64,000 nt of DNA from Paraburkholderia ginsengisoli NBRC 100965 (GCF_000739735.1 NZ_BBJF01000018.1:62001-126000); one strand, 5' to 3'; positions 26,844-35,854 are shown, counted from the stretch's first letter. Program-made: numbers and translations. The notes: generated by a model from the letters alone, not told the origin.

Positions 26844-27656
26844 ATGGACCATGACAACCTGATCGCGTGCCATGAATGCGATACGCTGTTCCGCAAGCCA
26901 CGGCTTGTGGGCCGCACGAGCGCGCGCTGTCCGCGCTGCGGCGCGACGCTCTATCGCGGCGTGTCGCGCAAGCTCGACAGCATCTGCGCAATGACGCTGG
27001 CCGCGCTGATCACCTTCGTGATCGCGCAGGGCTTTCCGATCGTCGAACTCGAGACCAACGGCATCACATCGCAGACTACGCTGTTCGGCGCGCTCATCGC
27101 GCTGTGGGACGAGGACATGCAGATCGTCGCGGTGATGGTGTTCTGCTCGACCATCCTGTTTCCGCTGACCGAACTGGTCGCGCTGCTCTACGTGCTGGTG
27201 CCGCTGCGCGCCGGCTACGTGCCGCCCGCGTTCAACCGCGTGCTGCGCGCGATCCAGTTCGTGCGCCCGTGGGGAATGATCGAAGTGTTCATGCTCGGCG
27301 TGCTGATCACGATCGTGAAGATGGTCAGCCTCGCGCGCGTGATCCCCGAAGCCGCGCTGTTCGCGTTTGGCACGCTGACGCTGATGTTCGCGGTGGTCGT
27401 CACGTTCGATCCGCGCGTGCTGTGGGACCTCGCCGACGAACTCGGCGACCGCAGCCAGCGGCCGCTGCCGCGCACCTCAGCCGACAGCGCGGCGGTCGCC
27501 GTCAGCTCGCAGGCAGGACCGCCCGCGCCCGCCGATCTCCAGGCGGCGGCGCCCAACGCGCCGCCGGCCGGCGAGCCGGACATCGCGCAACCTCGAGCAC
27601 AAACGACGCAAGCGTCGTTGCCGCCCGGCGTGCCGCCCGCGCCGCATCAGGGATGA
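26844..27656 (+). CDS. pqiA: PqiA-like (LetA-type) membrane protein, first half
   Basis: 270 residues. An N-terminal zinc ribbon has cysteines C9, C12, C29 and C32 (CHEC, CPRC). Four hydrophobic segments follow at about 48-64, 90-116, 140-160 and 165-185. The last 60 residues are a Pro/Ala-rich cytoplasmic tail with no membrane character. In E. coli PqiA is one protein with two such units; here each unit is a separate gene, this one being the first. The Pqi system carries lipid between the inner and outer membranes, with PqiB forming the periplasmic tube. The next gene starts 7 bases later. Confidence 0.88.
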   Translation: MDHDNLIACHECDTLFRKPRLVGRTSARCPRCGATLYRGVSRKLDSICAMTLAALITFVIAQGFPIVELETNGITSQTTLFGALIALWDEDMQIVAVMVFCSTILFPLTELVALLYVLVPLRAGYVPPAFNRVLRAIQFVRPWGMIEVFMLGVLITIVKMVSLARVIPEAALFAFGTLTLMFAVVVTFDPRVLWDLADELGDRSQRPLPRTSADSAAVAVSSQAGPPAPADLQAAAPNAPPAGEPDIAQPRAQTTQASLPPGVPPAPHQG

Positions 27657-27663
27657 GTCCACG

Positions 27664-28314
27664 ATGAAATACGTCACCGCGAAGCGCGCGGGTCTCGTCT
27701 CCTGTCACGCGTGCGGACGCGTCGAACCGCGCATCCGCTCGGTCACGCCGCAGCACTGCGCACGCTGCGGCGCGCACCTGCACTCGCGCAACCCCGACAG
27801 CCTGATGCGTACGTGGGCGCTGCTGATCGCCGCCGCGCTGCTGTATATTCCCGCGAACCTGTTGCCGGTGATGCACACCGCGTCGCTGCTCGGCTCCGAA
27901 GACGACACCATCATGAGCGGCGTCGTGTACTTCTGGACCTCGGGCGACTGGCCGCTCGCGGTGATCGTGTTCATCGCCAGCATCATGGTGCCGATGCTCA
28001 AGCTGAGCGTGCTGGTGCTGCTCACTGTCAGCGCTCAGCGCCGCTCTCGCTGGCGGCCGGAGCAGCGCACCACGCTGTACCGGATGGTCGAACGGATCGG
28101 CCGCTGGTCGATGCTCGACGTGTTCGTCGTCACGCTGACCGTCGCGCTGGTCCGCTTCAAATCGCTTGCCGTGATCACGGCCGGACCGGGCGCGATCGCG
28201 TTCGGCTCGGTGGTGATTCTGACCATGCTGGCATCCATGCAATTCGATCCACGGCTCATCTGGGACCACGTGGACGGCAATACTAAAACACCTCAGGATC
28301 TCGACCATGACTAG
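27664..28314 (+). CDS. pqiA: PqiA-like (LetA-type) membrane protein, second half
   Basis: 216 residues. A zinc ribbon with C14, C17, C32 and C35 (CHAC, CARC) precedes four membrane segments (about 47-70, 98-122, 147-165 and 175-190). It shares the layout LIPANLLPVM and RIGRWSMLDVFVV with PqiA/YebS proteins. It corresponds to the second unit of a fused PqiA. The end overlaps the pqiB start by 8 bases, showing tight coupling to the MCE protein. Confidence 0.9.
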   Translation: MKYVTAKRAGLVSCHACGRVEPRIRSVTPQHCARCGAHLHSRNPDSLMRTWALLIAAALLYIPANLLPVMHTASLLGSEDDTIMSGVVYFWTSGDWPLAVIVFIASIMVPMLKLSVLVLLTVSAQRRSRWRPEQRTTLYRMVERIGRWSMLDVFVVTLTVALVRFKSLAVITAGPGAIAFGSVVILTMLASMQFDPRLIWDHVDGNTKTPQDLDHD

Positions 28315-29968
28315 CCCGCAAGGACCGACGCCCGCCTCCGATGATGCGCCGCGCAGCGATTCGAACGGACCCAGGCTACCGCCGCAACTCCCGGACCCCG
28401 ACATCGAGCCGCGCAGCCGCTGGCTGCCTTCGCTCGTCTGGGTGATTCCGCTGATCGCCGCACTGATCGGCATCGCGCTCGTGATCAAGTCGGTGACCGA
28501 GAAAGGCCCGACCATCACGATCAGCTTCATCAGCGCCGAGGGGCTCGAACCGGGCAAGACCAAGGTCAAGTTCAAGGACGTCGACGTCGGTTCGGTGAAG
28601 ACCATCACACTGTCGCAGGATTTGTCGCACGTGCTGGTGCAGGTGCAGCTGACCAAGGAAGGCGGGAAATTCGCGGTCAAGGACTCGCGCTTCTGGGTGG
28701 TGCGGCCACGGGTCGGCGCGAGCGGCGTGTCGGGTCTGACCACGCTGCTTTCGGGCGCCTACATCGGCGCGGATGCCGGCCGCTCGACGGACACCGAGAA
28801 GGACTTCGTCGGCCTCGAAACGCCGCCGCCGATCACCGGCGACCAGAAGGGCCATCAGTTCGTGCTGCACGGCGACTCGCTCGGCTCGATCGACATCGGC
28901 TCGCCGATCTTCTACCGGCGCGTGCAGGTCGGTCAGGTGGTCGGCTTCTCGCTCGACAAGGACGGCACCGGCGTGACCATGCAGGTGTTCGTGTCCGCGC
29001 CGTTCGATCAGTACGTCGGCACCAACTCGCGCTGGTGGCATGCGAGCGGCGTCGATCTGCGGCTCGATTCGAGCGGCTTCAAGCTGAACACGCAGTCGCT
29101 CGCGACGGTAATCGTCGGCGGCCTGTCGTTCCAGTCGCCGCCCGGCCAGGGTGTGGGCGCGCAGGCGCCGAACAACATGACGTTCCGCCTCGCATCGGAT
29201 GAAGCGGACGCCATGCGCGATCCGGACGGCGTGCCGCTGCGCGTGGTAATGAACTTCAACCAGTCGCTGCGCGGGCTGTCGATCGGCGCGCCGGTCGATT
29301 TCCGCGGCATCGTGCTGGGCCAGGTGACCAACATCGGCATCGACTACGATCCCAAGACGCGCAGCTTCACAATGCCGGTGACGATGAACGTGTTCCCCGA
29401 CCGCCTCGGCAAGCGCTTCCGCGAAACCGCGCCGGCGCCGGGCAGCCTCGCCGGTCAGCAGATGTTGCAACAACTCGTCAAGCACGGACTGCGCGGCCAG
29501 TTGCGCACCGGCAATCTGATCACGAGCCAGTTGTACGTTGCGCTGGATATCTTCCCGAAGGCGCCGCCGGCTACCGTCGATGTCGCGAGCGACCCGCTCG
29601 AACTGCCGACGATCCCGAACACGCTCGATGAGTTGCAGCTCCAGGTCGCGGACATCGCGAAGAAGCTCGACAAGGTGCCGTTCGACCAGATCGGCAGCAA
29701 CCTGAACAGCGCGCTGAAGAACGCCGATCAACTGTTCACGCGTCTGGACAAGGAAGTCGTGCCGCAGGCCCGCGACACGCTCGCGGCCGCGAAGCAGACC
29801 TTCGGCTCGGCGCAGGCGACGTTGCAGCAGGACTCGCCGTTGCAGTCGGATGTTCATCAGGCGTTGCAGGAACTGACGCGCACGTTGCAGTCGTTGAACG
29901 CGCTGTCGGATTACCTGGAGCGTCATCCCGAATCGCTGTTGCGCGGTAAATCAGGAGATAAACCATGA
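28307..29968 (+). CDS. pqiB: PqiB, MCE-domain lipid transport protein
   Basis: 553 residues, the length of PqiB. A short proline-rich cytoplasmic tail is followed by one transmembrane anchor (about 43-64, SLVWVIPLIAALIGIALVI). Three MCE/MlaD domains follow, recognisable by GLEPGKTKVKFKDVDVG (about 80-97), GSIDIGSPIFYRRVQVGQV (about 190-209) and GLSIGAPVDFRGIVLGQV (about 324-341). The C-terminal region (about 440-545) is long and helical and would form the coiled needle reaching across the periplasm. It overlaps pqiA upstream and pqiC downstream (ATGA). Confidence 0.95.
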   Translation: MTSPQGPTPASDDAPRSDSNGPRLPPQLPDPDIEPRSRWLPSLVWVIPLIAALIGIALVIKSVTEKGPTITISFISAEGLEPGKTKVKFKDVDVGSVKTITLSQDLSHVLVQVQLTKEGGKFAVKDSRFWVVRPRVGASGVSGLTTLLSGAYIGADAGRSTDTEKDFVGLETPPPITGDQKGHQFVLHGDSLGSIDIGSPIFYRRVQVGQVVGFSLDKDGTGVTMQVFVSAPFDQYVGTNSRWWHASGVDLRLDSSGFKLNTQSLATVIVGGLSFQSPPGQGVGAQAPNNMTFRLASDEADAMRDPDGVPLRVVMNFNQSLRGLSIGAPVDFRGIVLGQVTNIGIDYDPKTRSFTMPVTMNVFPDRLGKRFRETAPAPGSLAGQQMLQQLVKHGLRGQLRTGNLITSQLYVALDIFPKAPPATVDVASDPLELPTIPNTLDELQLQVADIAKKLDKVPFDQIGSNLNSALKNADQLFTRLDKEVVPQARDTLAAAKQTFGSAQATLQQDSPLQSDVHQALQELTRTLQSLNALSDYLERHPESLLRGKSGDKP

Positions 29969-30705
29969 TGTTTGCCCGGCTCCCCCGCCCGCCGCGCGCG
30001 CTCGTGCGCGGCGCCGTGACCGCCGGCGCACTGGCCGCGGTGCTGGCTCTCGCGGCGTGCGCGTCGCCGTCGAGCCGCTTCTATACGCTCGGCGCCGATG
30101 CGTCCGGCTCCGCCGCGCCGGTTGTTGCGCGTACTTCGGCGGCGCCGGCCTTGCTGATCGAGGTCGCGCCGATCGACGTGCCGCCGCAAGTGGCGAAGAG
30201 TCAGCTGGTCGTGCAGACCGGTCCGACTCAGGTCAAGGTGCTCGAAGAGGAACGCTGGGCGTCGCTGCCGGGCGACGAAATCCGCCGGGCGCTGTCGACG
30301 AGTCTCACGCAGCAGCTCGGCACCATCGACGTCTATGGCACCGCGCATCCGGATGCGACGCCGGTCTATCGCGTCAGCATGAACGTGCAGCGCTTCGAGT
30401 CGTGGCCCGGCTCGCATGCATTGATCGACGCGGTGTGGAGCGTGCGGGCCGTGCGCAGCAACGCGGTGATGACGTGCCGCAGCGTGGTGAACGAAACGGT
30501 CAGTGGCGGGTATGACGCGCTGGTCGATGGACACCGGCGCGCGTTGCAGCAGATCACCGGTCAAATTGCGACGGCCGTGCAGGCGATGGCTGCGGCGGCT
30601 CCGCGTGGGGCGACCAGTACGTCGTCATCTTCGGGCAAGGAGGCGGCGGTGGCGGTGCCGGCGTGTCCGGTCGCCGGGGCGACTACGACGGCGGCTGGCG
30701 GTTGA
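29965..30705 (+). CDS. pqiC: PqiC-like outer-membrane lipoprotein
   Basis: 246 residues. A lipoprotein signal ends in LAACAS (lipobox cysteine about residue 32). The mature part begins SPSSRFYTLGADASG, the signature of the ABC-type transport auxiliary lipoprotein (PqiC/YmbA) family, and continues with EVAPIDVPPQVAKSQLV and EERWASLPGDEI. PqiC is thought to receive the PqiB tube at the outer membrane. The last 45 residues are low-complexity and variable. The ATG overlaps the pqiB stop. Confidence 0.93.
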   Translation: MMFARLPRPPRALVRGAVTAGALAAVLALAACASPSSRFYTLGADASGSAAPVVARTSAAPALLIEVAPIDVPPQVAKSQLVVQTGPTQVKVLEEERWASLPGDEIRRALSTSLTQQLGTIDVYGTAHPDATPVYRVSMNVQRFESWPGSHALIDAVWSVRAVRSNAVMTCRSVVNETVSGGYDALVDGHRRALQQITGQIATAVQAMAAAAPRGATSTSSSSGKEAAVAVPACPVAGATTTAAGG

Positions 30706-30986
30706 AGTAGAGGGCTCGGCGCTTCAGGCTGGGCGGTCTGCGCGATTTTGCGTGGGCCGCATCGATACTTTCGCGGTGCTGAGCACGTTAGCAGCACATC
30801 AGGAGCGCGTGAGCAAGGTCGGCAATTTCGGCGGCGCGGAACCGTATCGGGACATGCGCCGGCACTCGCCTCATCACCATCGTTGACCGACAGCCTCGTT
30901 GCCCACGTGAGCGGTGTCGCGCACGACAGCATGCGTCGACATCGACAGCGTGCCCGACCAGCGACCCGCATCACGCACCCCCCGCG

Positions 30987-31229
30987 CTACTTCAACGACA
31001 CCACGACCTCCGTCCAGACACCCCGCTCCCGCACGCTCATCGTCGTCGTATAGCTGGCGCCGGTGCGTTTCGCTTCGAGAAGCTGCCGCACGTTCAACCC
31101 ACGTCTGGCCAGCGACTCAAGGGCCGCGCCCGGCAACACCGCACCGGCGATTCGCAGAACCGCAACCGGCACGCTGAACGACGTTGCACGTTTGCCGTCG
31201 ATGAACTTCTCGATTTTCACGTTGACCAC
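30987..31229 (-). CDS. Small hypothetical protein (about 80 residues)
   Basis: 80 residues from GTG 31229, which has GGAGG about 8 bases upstream. The open frame reaches 31355 without a better start. The protein starts VVNVKIEKFIDGKRATSFSV, has the hydrophobic stretch AVLRIAGAVLPGAALESLA, and ends in a beta-like VWTEVVVSLK. It is soluble-looking and is divergent from the large membrane protein gene at 31370. I do not recognise a named family. The ribosome site and protein-like composition support it. The 281 bases between pqiC and its stop contain nothing recognisable. Confidence 0.6.
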   Translation of the reverse strand: MVNVKIEKFIDGKRATSFSVPVAVLRIAGAVLPGAALESLARRGLNVRQLLEAKRTGASYTTTMSVRERGVWTEVVVSLK

Positions 31230-31369
31230 TTTTCTCTTCCTCCGGGACAACAACGTCACGCCCGAAACCGGGCTCCGGTCATAATCGACGCACGGACTGG
31301 CGCTATCAAGGAAAGCCAGCGAAAAATCACCGATCCTTTGACCCGTCGCACACATCCCGCAGGCAAACC

Positions 31370-33517
31370 ATGTTCGACCCGCTCAAACGATTTATCAAGA
31401 AATGGCGCGCGTCGCGCGACGGCGGCCATCAGCTCGATGCGCTGCTGGCGATCGCCGACCGCAACGCGCCCTATCCCGAACGCAGCGAGTGGCTGATCGA
31501 ACTCGCACACTGGATTCGCCGTGGCCGAGCCGTGCAACCCGGCGCGCTCAACCCCGACGCCAACACCGAAGCCTCTCGCACGATCCCGGCGCATACGCGC
31601 ATCCGCTATCTGCTCCACGTGCTCGATCGCAACCCCGCGTGGAAGGCGAACGTCGCCGGCATTCTGCGCGCGCTGCTGCGTGAGAGCGACGGTCTCTCGC
31701 TGCTGTGCGACGCGGGCATGCCGGTGCATTCCGGCTTCGTCGGCGCGGTGCTTGGGCGCCTCGAAGCGTCGCTGATCCCGCCCGCGCCGAATCGGCGCGA
31801 CCTCACCGCGATCGTCACGCTGATGTTCGGCTCGGAGCGCGACGTCGCGTGGATTGCGACGCTGCCCACCGATCTGCTGATCCGCATCCACGCGCTGTTC
31901 GACTACGCCGAAGACCAGGACGAACCGCGCGACAGCACGCCGTTCTCGCTCGACCTGCTGGCCGCGCTGCACAACCTCACCTGCCAGATCAGCTCGACGG
32001 GTCTGTCGCAAACCGTGCGCAGCCGCCTCGTCGCGGTCGACCCCGACGACCGCGATACGCCCGGTGCGCACGACACCAGCGACATGCGCGTCGCGATGGA
32101 AAAGCAGCCGTTCTACCGGCTCACCCGCGCGATGCTCGCCGTCGAAGCCGCGCATCACGCGGTCATGGCCGGCGAGCCGCAAGAGCGGCTGCTGCGCGAA
32201 GTGAACTACCTGCGGCTGCTGCTCGACGATTGCCGCAGCGCGACCGACGACGTCTTCGCCCATCTCTATCGCAACGGCGTGAGCGTCGACATCGTGTTCC
32301 AGGTCGAACGGATGCGCATGCGCATCGTGCGCGCCGAGCATCTGCTGAACGCGTGGATGGCGCACGACGATCCGCACGCGAGCGCACGCCTCACCGCCGA
32401 ACTCGTCAACGCGAATCACGCGAGCCAGAGCATCGCACACCTGATGCGCAGCAATTTCTCGCTGCTCGCGCGCAAGGTCGTCGAGTACAGCGCGGATACC
32501 GGCGAGCACTACATCGCCCGCGATCGCACCGAGTATCTGAAGATGATGCGTATGGCGGCCGGCGGCGGACTCGTCACGGTCGTCACGGTCTGCGTGAAGT
32601 TCGCGATCACCGGCGCGCATCTGCAGGCGATGCTGGAGGGCCTGCTTGCCGGCATCAACTACGCGGCCAGCTTCCTGCTGATGCACTTCCTGCACTTCTC
32701 GCTCGCCACCAAGCAGCCGGCGATGACCGCGCCCACGCTCGCCCGCGAACTCGACGGCGTCGGCACGCCGGCGGGCGTCGACAGTTTCGTGAGTTCGGTG
32801 ACCGCGCTGATGCGCACCCAGGCCGCCGCGGTGCTCGGCAACGTGCTGGTGGTGTTTCCGGTGTGCCTCGCCGTGCAGCTGTTGTGGCACGCGCTCTTTC
32901 ACGCCGACATCATCTCGCCGCAGAAGGCGCACGCCACGCTGCTGTCGTTCTCGCTCATCGGGCCGACGCCGTTTTACGCGGCGCTGACCGGCGTGCTGCT
33001 GTGGTCGTCGAGTCTGCTCGCGGGCTGGGCGGACAACTGGTTCGTACTGCATCGCGTCGCCGATGCGCTCGCCTACAATCGCCGCCTGCGCCTCACGCTC
33101 GGCGCGGCGACGGCGGACCGCTTCGCGCACTGGTGTCGCGCGAACGTGGCGGGGGTGGTCGGCAACATCTCGCTCGGTCTGATGCTCGGACTCGTGCCGG
33201 CGATCGTCACCGCGCTCGCGTTCAGTTTCGAAGTGCGGCACGTGACGCTGAGCGCGGGCTCCATCGGCGTCGCGCTCGGCGTGCTCGGCAAGAGCGCGTT
33301 GAAGTGGCCGGAACTGTGGTGGGCGGTGGCGGGGGTCGGGAGCATGGCGATACTCAATGTGGCCGTGAGTTTCGCGCTCGCCTTCTACATGGCCGCGAGG
33401 TCGCGCGACTTGCGGCGCAACGCGGTGCGCTCGCTGCGCGGCGCGATCTGGCAGCGGCTGCGCCGCCATCCGCTGGAGCTGGTGTGGCCGGCGAAAACGG
33501 CACGGAAAGCGGATTGA
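31370..33517 (+). CDS. Large membrane protein of the so-called site-specific recombinase (Gcr) family
   Basis: 715 residues. The N-terminal 390 residues are soluble and helix-rich (for example YPERSEWLIELAHWIRRGR and RIRYLLHVLDRNPAWK). The C-terminal part has about six or seven membrane segments (for example LLMHFLHFSLATKQPAMTAP, VLVVFPVCLAVQLLW, GVLLWSSSLLAGWADNW and ISLGLMLGLVPAIVTALAF). This arrangement matches the proteobacterial family annotated as site-specific recombinase after a Neisseria gene. No serine or tyrosine recombinase motif is visible, so that name is probably misleading. A membrane function is more credible; it is not known which. Confidence 0.8.
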   Translation: MFDPLKRFIKKWRASRDGGHQLDALLAIADRNAPYPERSEWLIELAHWIRRGRAVQPGALNPDANTEASRTIPAHTRIRYLLHVLDRNPAWKANVAGILRALLRESDGLSLLCDAGMPVHSGFVGAVLGRLEASLIPPAPNRRDLTAIVTLMFGSERDVAWIATLPTDLLIRIHALFDYAEDQDEPRDSTPFSLDLLAALHNLTCQISSTGLSQTVRSRLVAVDPDDRDTPGAHDTSDMRVAMEKQPFYRLTRAMLAVEAAHHAVMAGEPQERLLREVNYLRLLLDDCRSATDDVFAHLYRNGVSVDIVFQVERMRMRIVRAEHLLNAWMAHDDPHASARLTAELVNANHASQSIAHLMRSNFSLLARKVVEYSADTGEHYIARDRTEYLKMMRMAAGGGLVTVVTVCVKFAITGAHLQAMLEGLLAGINYAASFLLMHFLHFSLATKQPAMTAPTLARELDGVGTPAGVDSFVSSVTALMRTQAAAVLGNVLVVFPVCLAVQLLWHALFHADIISPQKAHATLLSFSLIGPTPFYAALTGVLLWSSSLLAGWADNWFVLHRVADALAYNRRLRLTLGAATADRFAHWCRANVAGVVGNISLGLMLGLVPAIVTALAFSFEVRHVTLSAGSIGVALGVLGKSALKWPELWWAVAGVGSMAILNVAVSFALAFYMAARSRDLRRNAVRSLRGAIWQRLRRHPLELVWPAKTARKAD

Positions 33518-33634
33518 CGGTGCTTGTCGCGCTGGGCTGCAAACCTGCGCGAACGACCCGCCTCGCCATCGCGCCGGGCGGCCCACCCCGACCGCGTACA
33601 ATAGCGCCTTATCCAACGCCTTCCGGCAACCTCA

Positions 33635-34945
33635 ATGTCCTTCGATTTCTTCCTCCCTTGCCCACGCGGCCTTGAAGCCTCGCTCGCGGCCGAACTCGCC
33701 GAAATTGCTGCGAAACATCTGAACGGCGCGCCGTTCACGGCCGGCGCGCAAGTGCCCGGCGGCGTGCATTTTCGCGGAGGCTGGGCCGCCGGCATGGCCG
33801 CCAACCTGCATTCGCGTCTCGCGAGCCGCGTGCTGCTGAAGATCGCGCACCGGCCGTATCGCAGCGAGCAAGACATTTACGCGCTCGCGGTCGAACAGCG
33901 TTGGGAGCAGTGGTTCTCCGCGAATGAAACGCTGCGGGTGGACGTCACCGCGATCAAGTCGCCGCTGCGCAGCCTGGAGTTCACGACGCTGCGCGTGAAG
34001 GACGCGATCTGCGACCGTCTGCGCGAAGTCAGCGGCGCGCGGCCGAGCATCGACACCGGGATGCCCGACGTGCGCGTGTTCGCGTTTCTCACCGCCACCG
34101 ATTGCACGCTCTACCTCGACACGTCCGGCGACCCGCTCTTTAAACGCGGCTGGCGTCTGGACAAGGGCGCGGCGCCGCTGCGCGAAAATCTCGCGGCGGG
34201 CATTCTGCGCCTGACCGGCTGGACCGCCGGCACGCCGCTGTACGATCCGATGTGCGGCAGCGGCACGTTCCTCGCGGAAGCCGCGCAAGTCGCGCTGAAC
34301 ATCGCGCCGGGTGCGGAACGCCGCTTCGGCTTCGAGAAGCTCAAGCAGTTCGACGCCAAGACCTGGCAGACGCTGAAGGCGGCCGCGCTCGACGCGAAGC
34401 ATGCCGCGCGCAGCTCACGCGCCGATCTGCAGATTTTCGGCAGCGATATTTCCGGCGACATGCTCGACAAGGCGCGCGCGAACTTCCAGCGCGCCGGCTT
34501 GCCGTCGATTCCACTTAAGCAGGTGGACGCGCGCGGCATGACGCCGCCTTCGTCGGCGGCGGGCATCCTCGTCGCGAATCCGCCGTATGGCGAGCGGATC
34601 GAAGTGCGCGGCCGCAACGCGCGCGGCGAACTGCGCGAAGGCCGCGGCAATCGTGAGAGCCGCGAGGACGACGGTTTCCGCCGCGTCCAGGAAGAAGCGC
34701 CCGACAGCGAATTCTTCCACTCGCTCGGCGATGCGTTGAAGCAGCGCTTCACGGGCTGGCATGCGTTCATCCTGACTTCGGATCGCAAGCTGCCGGGGCA
34801 ACTGCGCCTGCGCGAGTCGACCAAGACGCCGCTCTTTAACGGCGCTCTGGAGTGCCGCCTGTTCCGCTTCGATCTGATCGCGGGCAGCGTGCGTCAACGG
34901 CCGCAGCAGAGTGAGACGCCGGCGGCGAAGAGCGAAGGCGGCTGA
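33635..34945 (+). CDS. THUMP-domain class I RNA methyltransferase, RlmL-like
   Basis: 436 residues. An N-terminal THUMP-type region includes FFLPCPRGLEASLAAELAE (about 5-23) and VDVTAIKSPLRS. The Rossmann methyltransferase domain has YDPMCGSGTFLAEAA (about 206-220) for SAM and the catalytic NPPYGER (about 314-320). This is the N-terminal half of E. coli RlmL, which methylates N2 of G2445 in 23S rRNA; many beta-proteobacteria have only this half. An Arg/Glu-rich insert of about 30 residues follows NPPYGER and looks like a lineage-specific loop. A TACAAT box lies at 33597-33602, and a terminator follows the gene. Confidence 0.88.
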   Translation: MSFDFFLPCPRGLEASLAAELAEIAAKHLNGAPFTAGAQVPGGVHFRGGWAAGMAANLHSRLASRVLLKIAHRPYRSEQDIYALAVEQRWEQWFSANETLRVDVTAIKSPLRSLEFTTLRVKDAICDRLREVSGARPSIDTGMPDVRVFAFLTATDCTLYLDTSGDPLFKRGWRLDKGAAPLRENLAAGILRLTGWTAGTPLYDPMCGSGTFLAEAAQVALNIAPGAERRFGFEKLKQFDAKTWQTLKAAALDAKHAARSSRADLQIFGSDISGDMLDKARANFQRAGLPSIPLKQVDARGMTPPSSAAGILVANPPYGERIEVRGRNARGELREGRGNRESREDDGFRRVQEEAPDSEFFHSLGDALKQRFTGWHAFILTSDRKLPGQLRLRESTKTPLFNGALECRLFRFDLIAGSVRQRPQQSETPAAKSEGG

Positions 34946-34981
34946 GGTAATGCTGCTTAGCGCGCTTGTGGTATGGCTACG

Positions 34982-35016
34982 AAAACCGCGGACCTTTGTG
35001 CTCCGCGGTTTTTTTT
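34982..35016 (+). terminator. Rho-independent terminator after the RlmL-like gene
   Basis: 11-bp perfect stem AAAACCGCGGA (34982-34992) / TCCGCGGTTTT (35002-35012) with a 9-base loop, continuing into a run of eight Ts. It lies 37 bases after the stop. The 325 bases from here to the VOC gene contain only the operator-like palindrome at 35250-35267. Confidence 0.9.
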
Positions 35017-35249
35017 CGCTGACGCGATGTGGTGCTGGCGTTTTTTTGCAGCGCTGCATTTCCCACTGCGACACCTGGCTCCACCATCGCGCCTCGCCGC
35101 CCAGTACTGCCGCCTATCACAGCGCCCCCCATCTGCCCTTCGCCCGTTGCAACTCGCCGGCACACGTCGCGTGCTTTCGCATTACCGCCCGCCGCAGCAC
35201 CTCATCCCCGCTCTCCTGACAACCCGCTCGTGTCTCCTGCCATACCCTA

Positions 35250-35267
35250 CTGACACCACGCTGTCAG
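35250..35267. promoter_or_regulatory. Operator candidate CTGACA-N6-TGTCAG upstream of the VOC gene
   Basis: Perfect 6-bp inverted repeat (35250-35255 and 35262-35267) with a 6-base spacer, 74 bases before the VOC start. A WYL-type helix-turn-helix regulator is encoded immediately downstream of that gene, so this is its most obvious target. The link is inference from position and symmetry. Confidence 0.45.
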
Positions 35268-35341
35268 CAGCACCCCCGCACACTCCTTCTCACGCCATCC
35301 GGCGCTTTGCACGGCTTACCCGCCATCCACAGGAGAGTGTC

Positions 35342-35725
35342 ATGTCCACGTCATCCAAAGTTGTTGCCTGGTTCGAGATTCCGTCCGTCGATTTCGATCG
35401 CGCCGTCCGTTTTTACGAAGCCGCGCTCGACATCGAACTCAATCGCCAGGAATTCGGCGGTCAGCCGATCGCGGTGTTTCCGTATGAAGAGCCCGCCACC
35501 GGCGGCGCGATCATCCAGAGCCCGTCGATGACGCCGAACGGCGACGGCGTGCTCGTCTACCTGAACGCCCAGCCGACCGTCGACGCTACGCTCGCGCGCG
35601 TCGAGAAAGCCGGCGGCAAAACCGACGGCCCCGTGATCAAGCTGCCGCAGGACATCGGCTACATCGCGTTCTTCACCGACACGGAAGGCAATCGCCTCGG
35701 CCTGCATTCGCTTACCAACGGCTAA
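35342..35725 (+). CDS. VOC-family protein (glyoxalase/bleomycin-resistance fold)
   Basis: 127 residues from ATG 35342, preceded by ACAGGAGAG. Pattern: VVAWFEIPSVDFDRAVRFYE (about 7-26), then GGQPIAVFPYEE, and a second half with GYIAFFTDTEGNRLGLHS (about 107-124). These are two beta-alpha-beta-beta-beta modules of a vicinal oxygen chelate fold. The group resembles predicted lactoylglutathione-lyase-like enzymes, but its substrate is unknown. It is paired with a WYL-type regulator about 200 bases downstream on the same strand and carries a palindromic operator candidate upstream. Confidence 0.9.
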   Translation: MSTSSKVVAWFEIPSVDFDRAVRFYEAALDIELNRQEFGGQPIAVFPYEEPATGGAIIQSPSMTPNGDGVLVYLNAQPTVDATLARVEKAGGKTDGPVIKLPQDIGYIAFFTDTEGNRLGLHSLTNG

Positions 35726-35823
35726 GCCGCGAGACCGCGCAGCGCAACGAAAAAAAAGCGACACAGCGCAGCGCAACGCGCACCTCGCCATGCGAGCGGC
35801 AGTACCACGCAACACACCCGCAA

Positions 35824-35854
35824 CGCGTCGCGCGCCACGGCCGCGCGCGACGCG
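35824..35854. repeat. Perfect 12-bp inverted repeat between the VOC gene and its regulator
   Basis: CGCGTCGCGCGC (35824-35835) pairs with GCGCGCGACGCG (35843-35854) around a 7-base loop. No T run follows on the plus strand. It could be a Rho-independent-like pause, an mRNA stabiliser or an operator. Just upstream, GCGCAGCGCAACG occurs twice (35738-35750 and 35769-35781) around an A8 tract. Confidence 0.5.

Noticed and set aside
31256..33616. 786-codon minus-strand frame opposite the membrane protein gene
   Set aside because: The plus-strand gene has membrane segments and family similarity, while this frame is Arg/His/Gln-rich low-complexity sequence.
34973..35341. Upstream extension of the VOC reading frame
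   Set aside because: It would pass through the terminator of the previous gene and the operator-like palindrome, and the translation is Pro/Ser/Arg-rich without family similarity. ATG 35342 has a good ribosome site.
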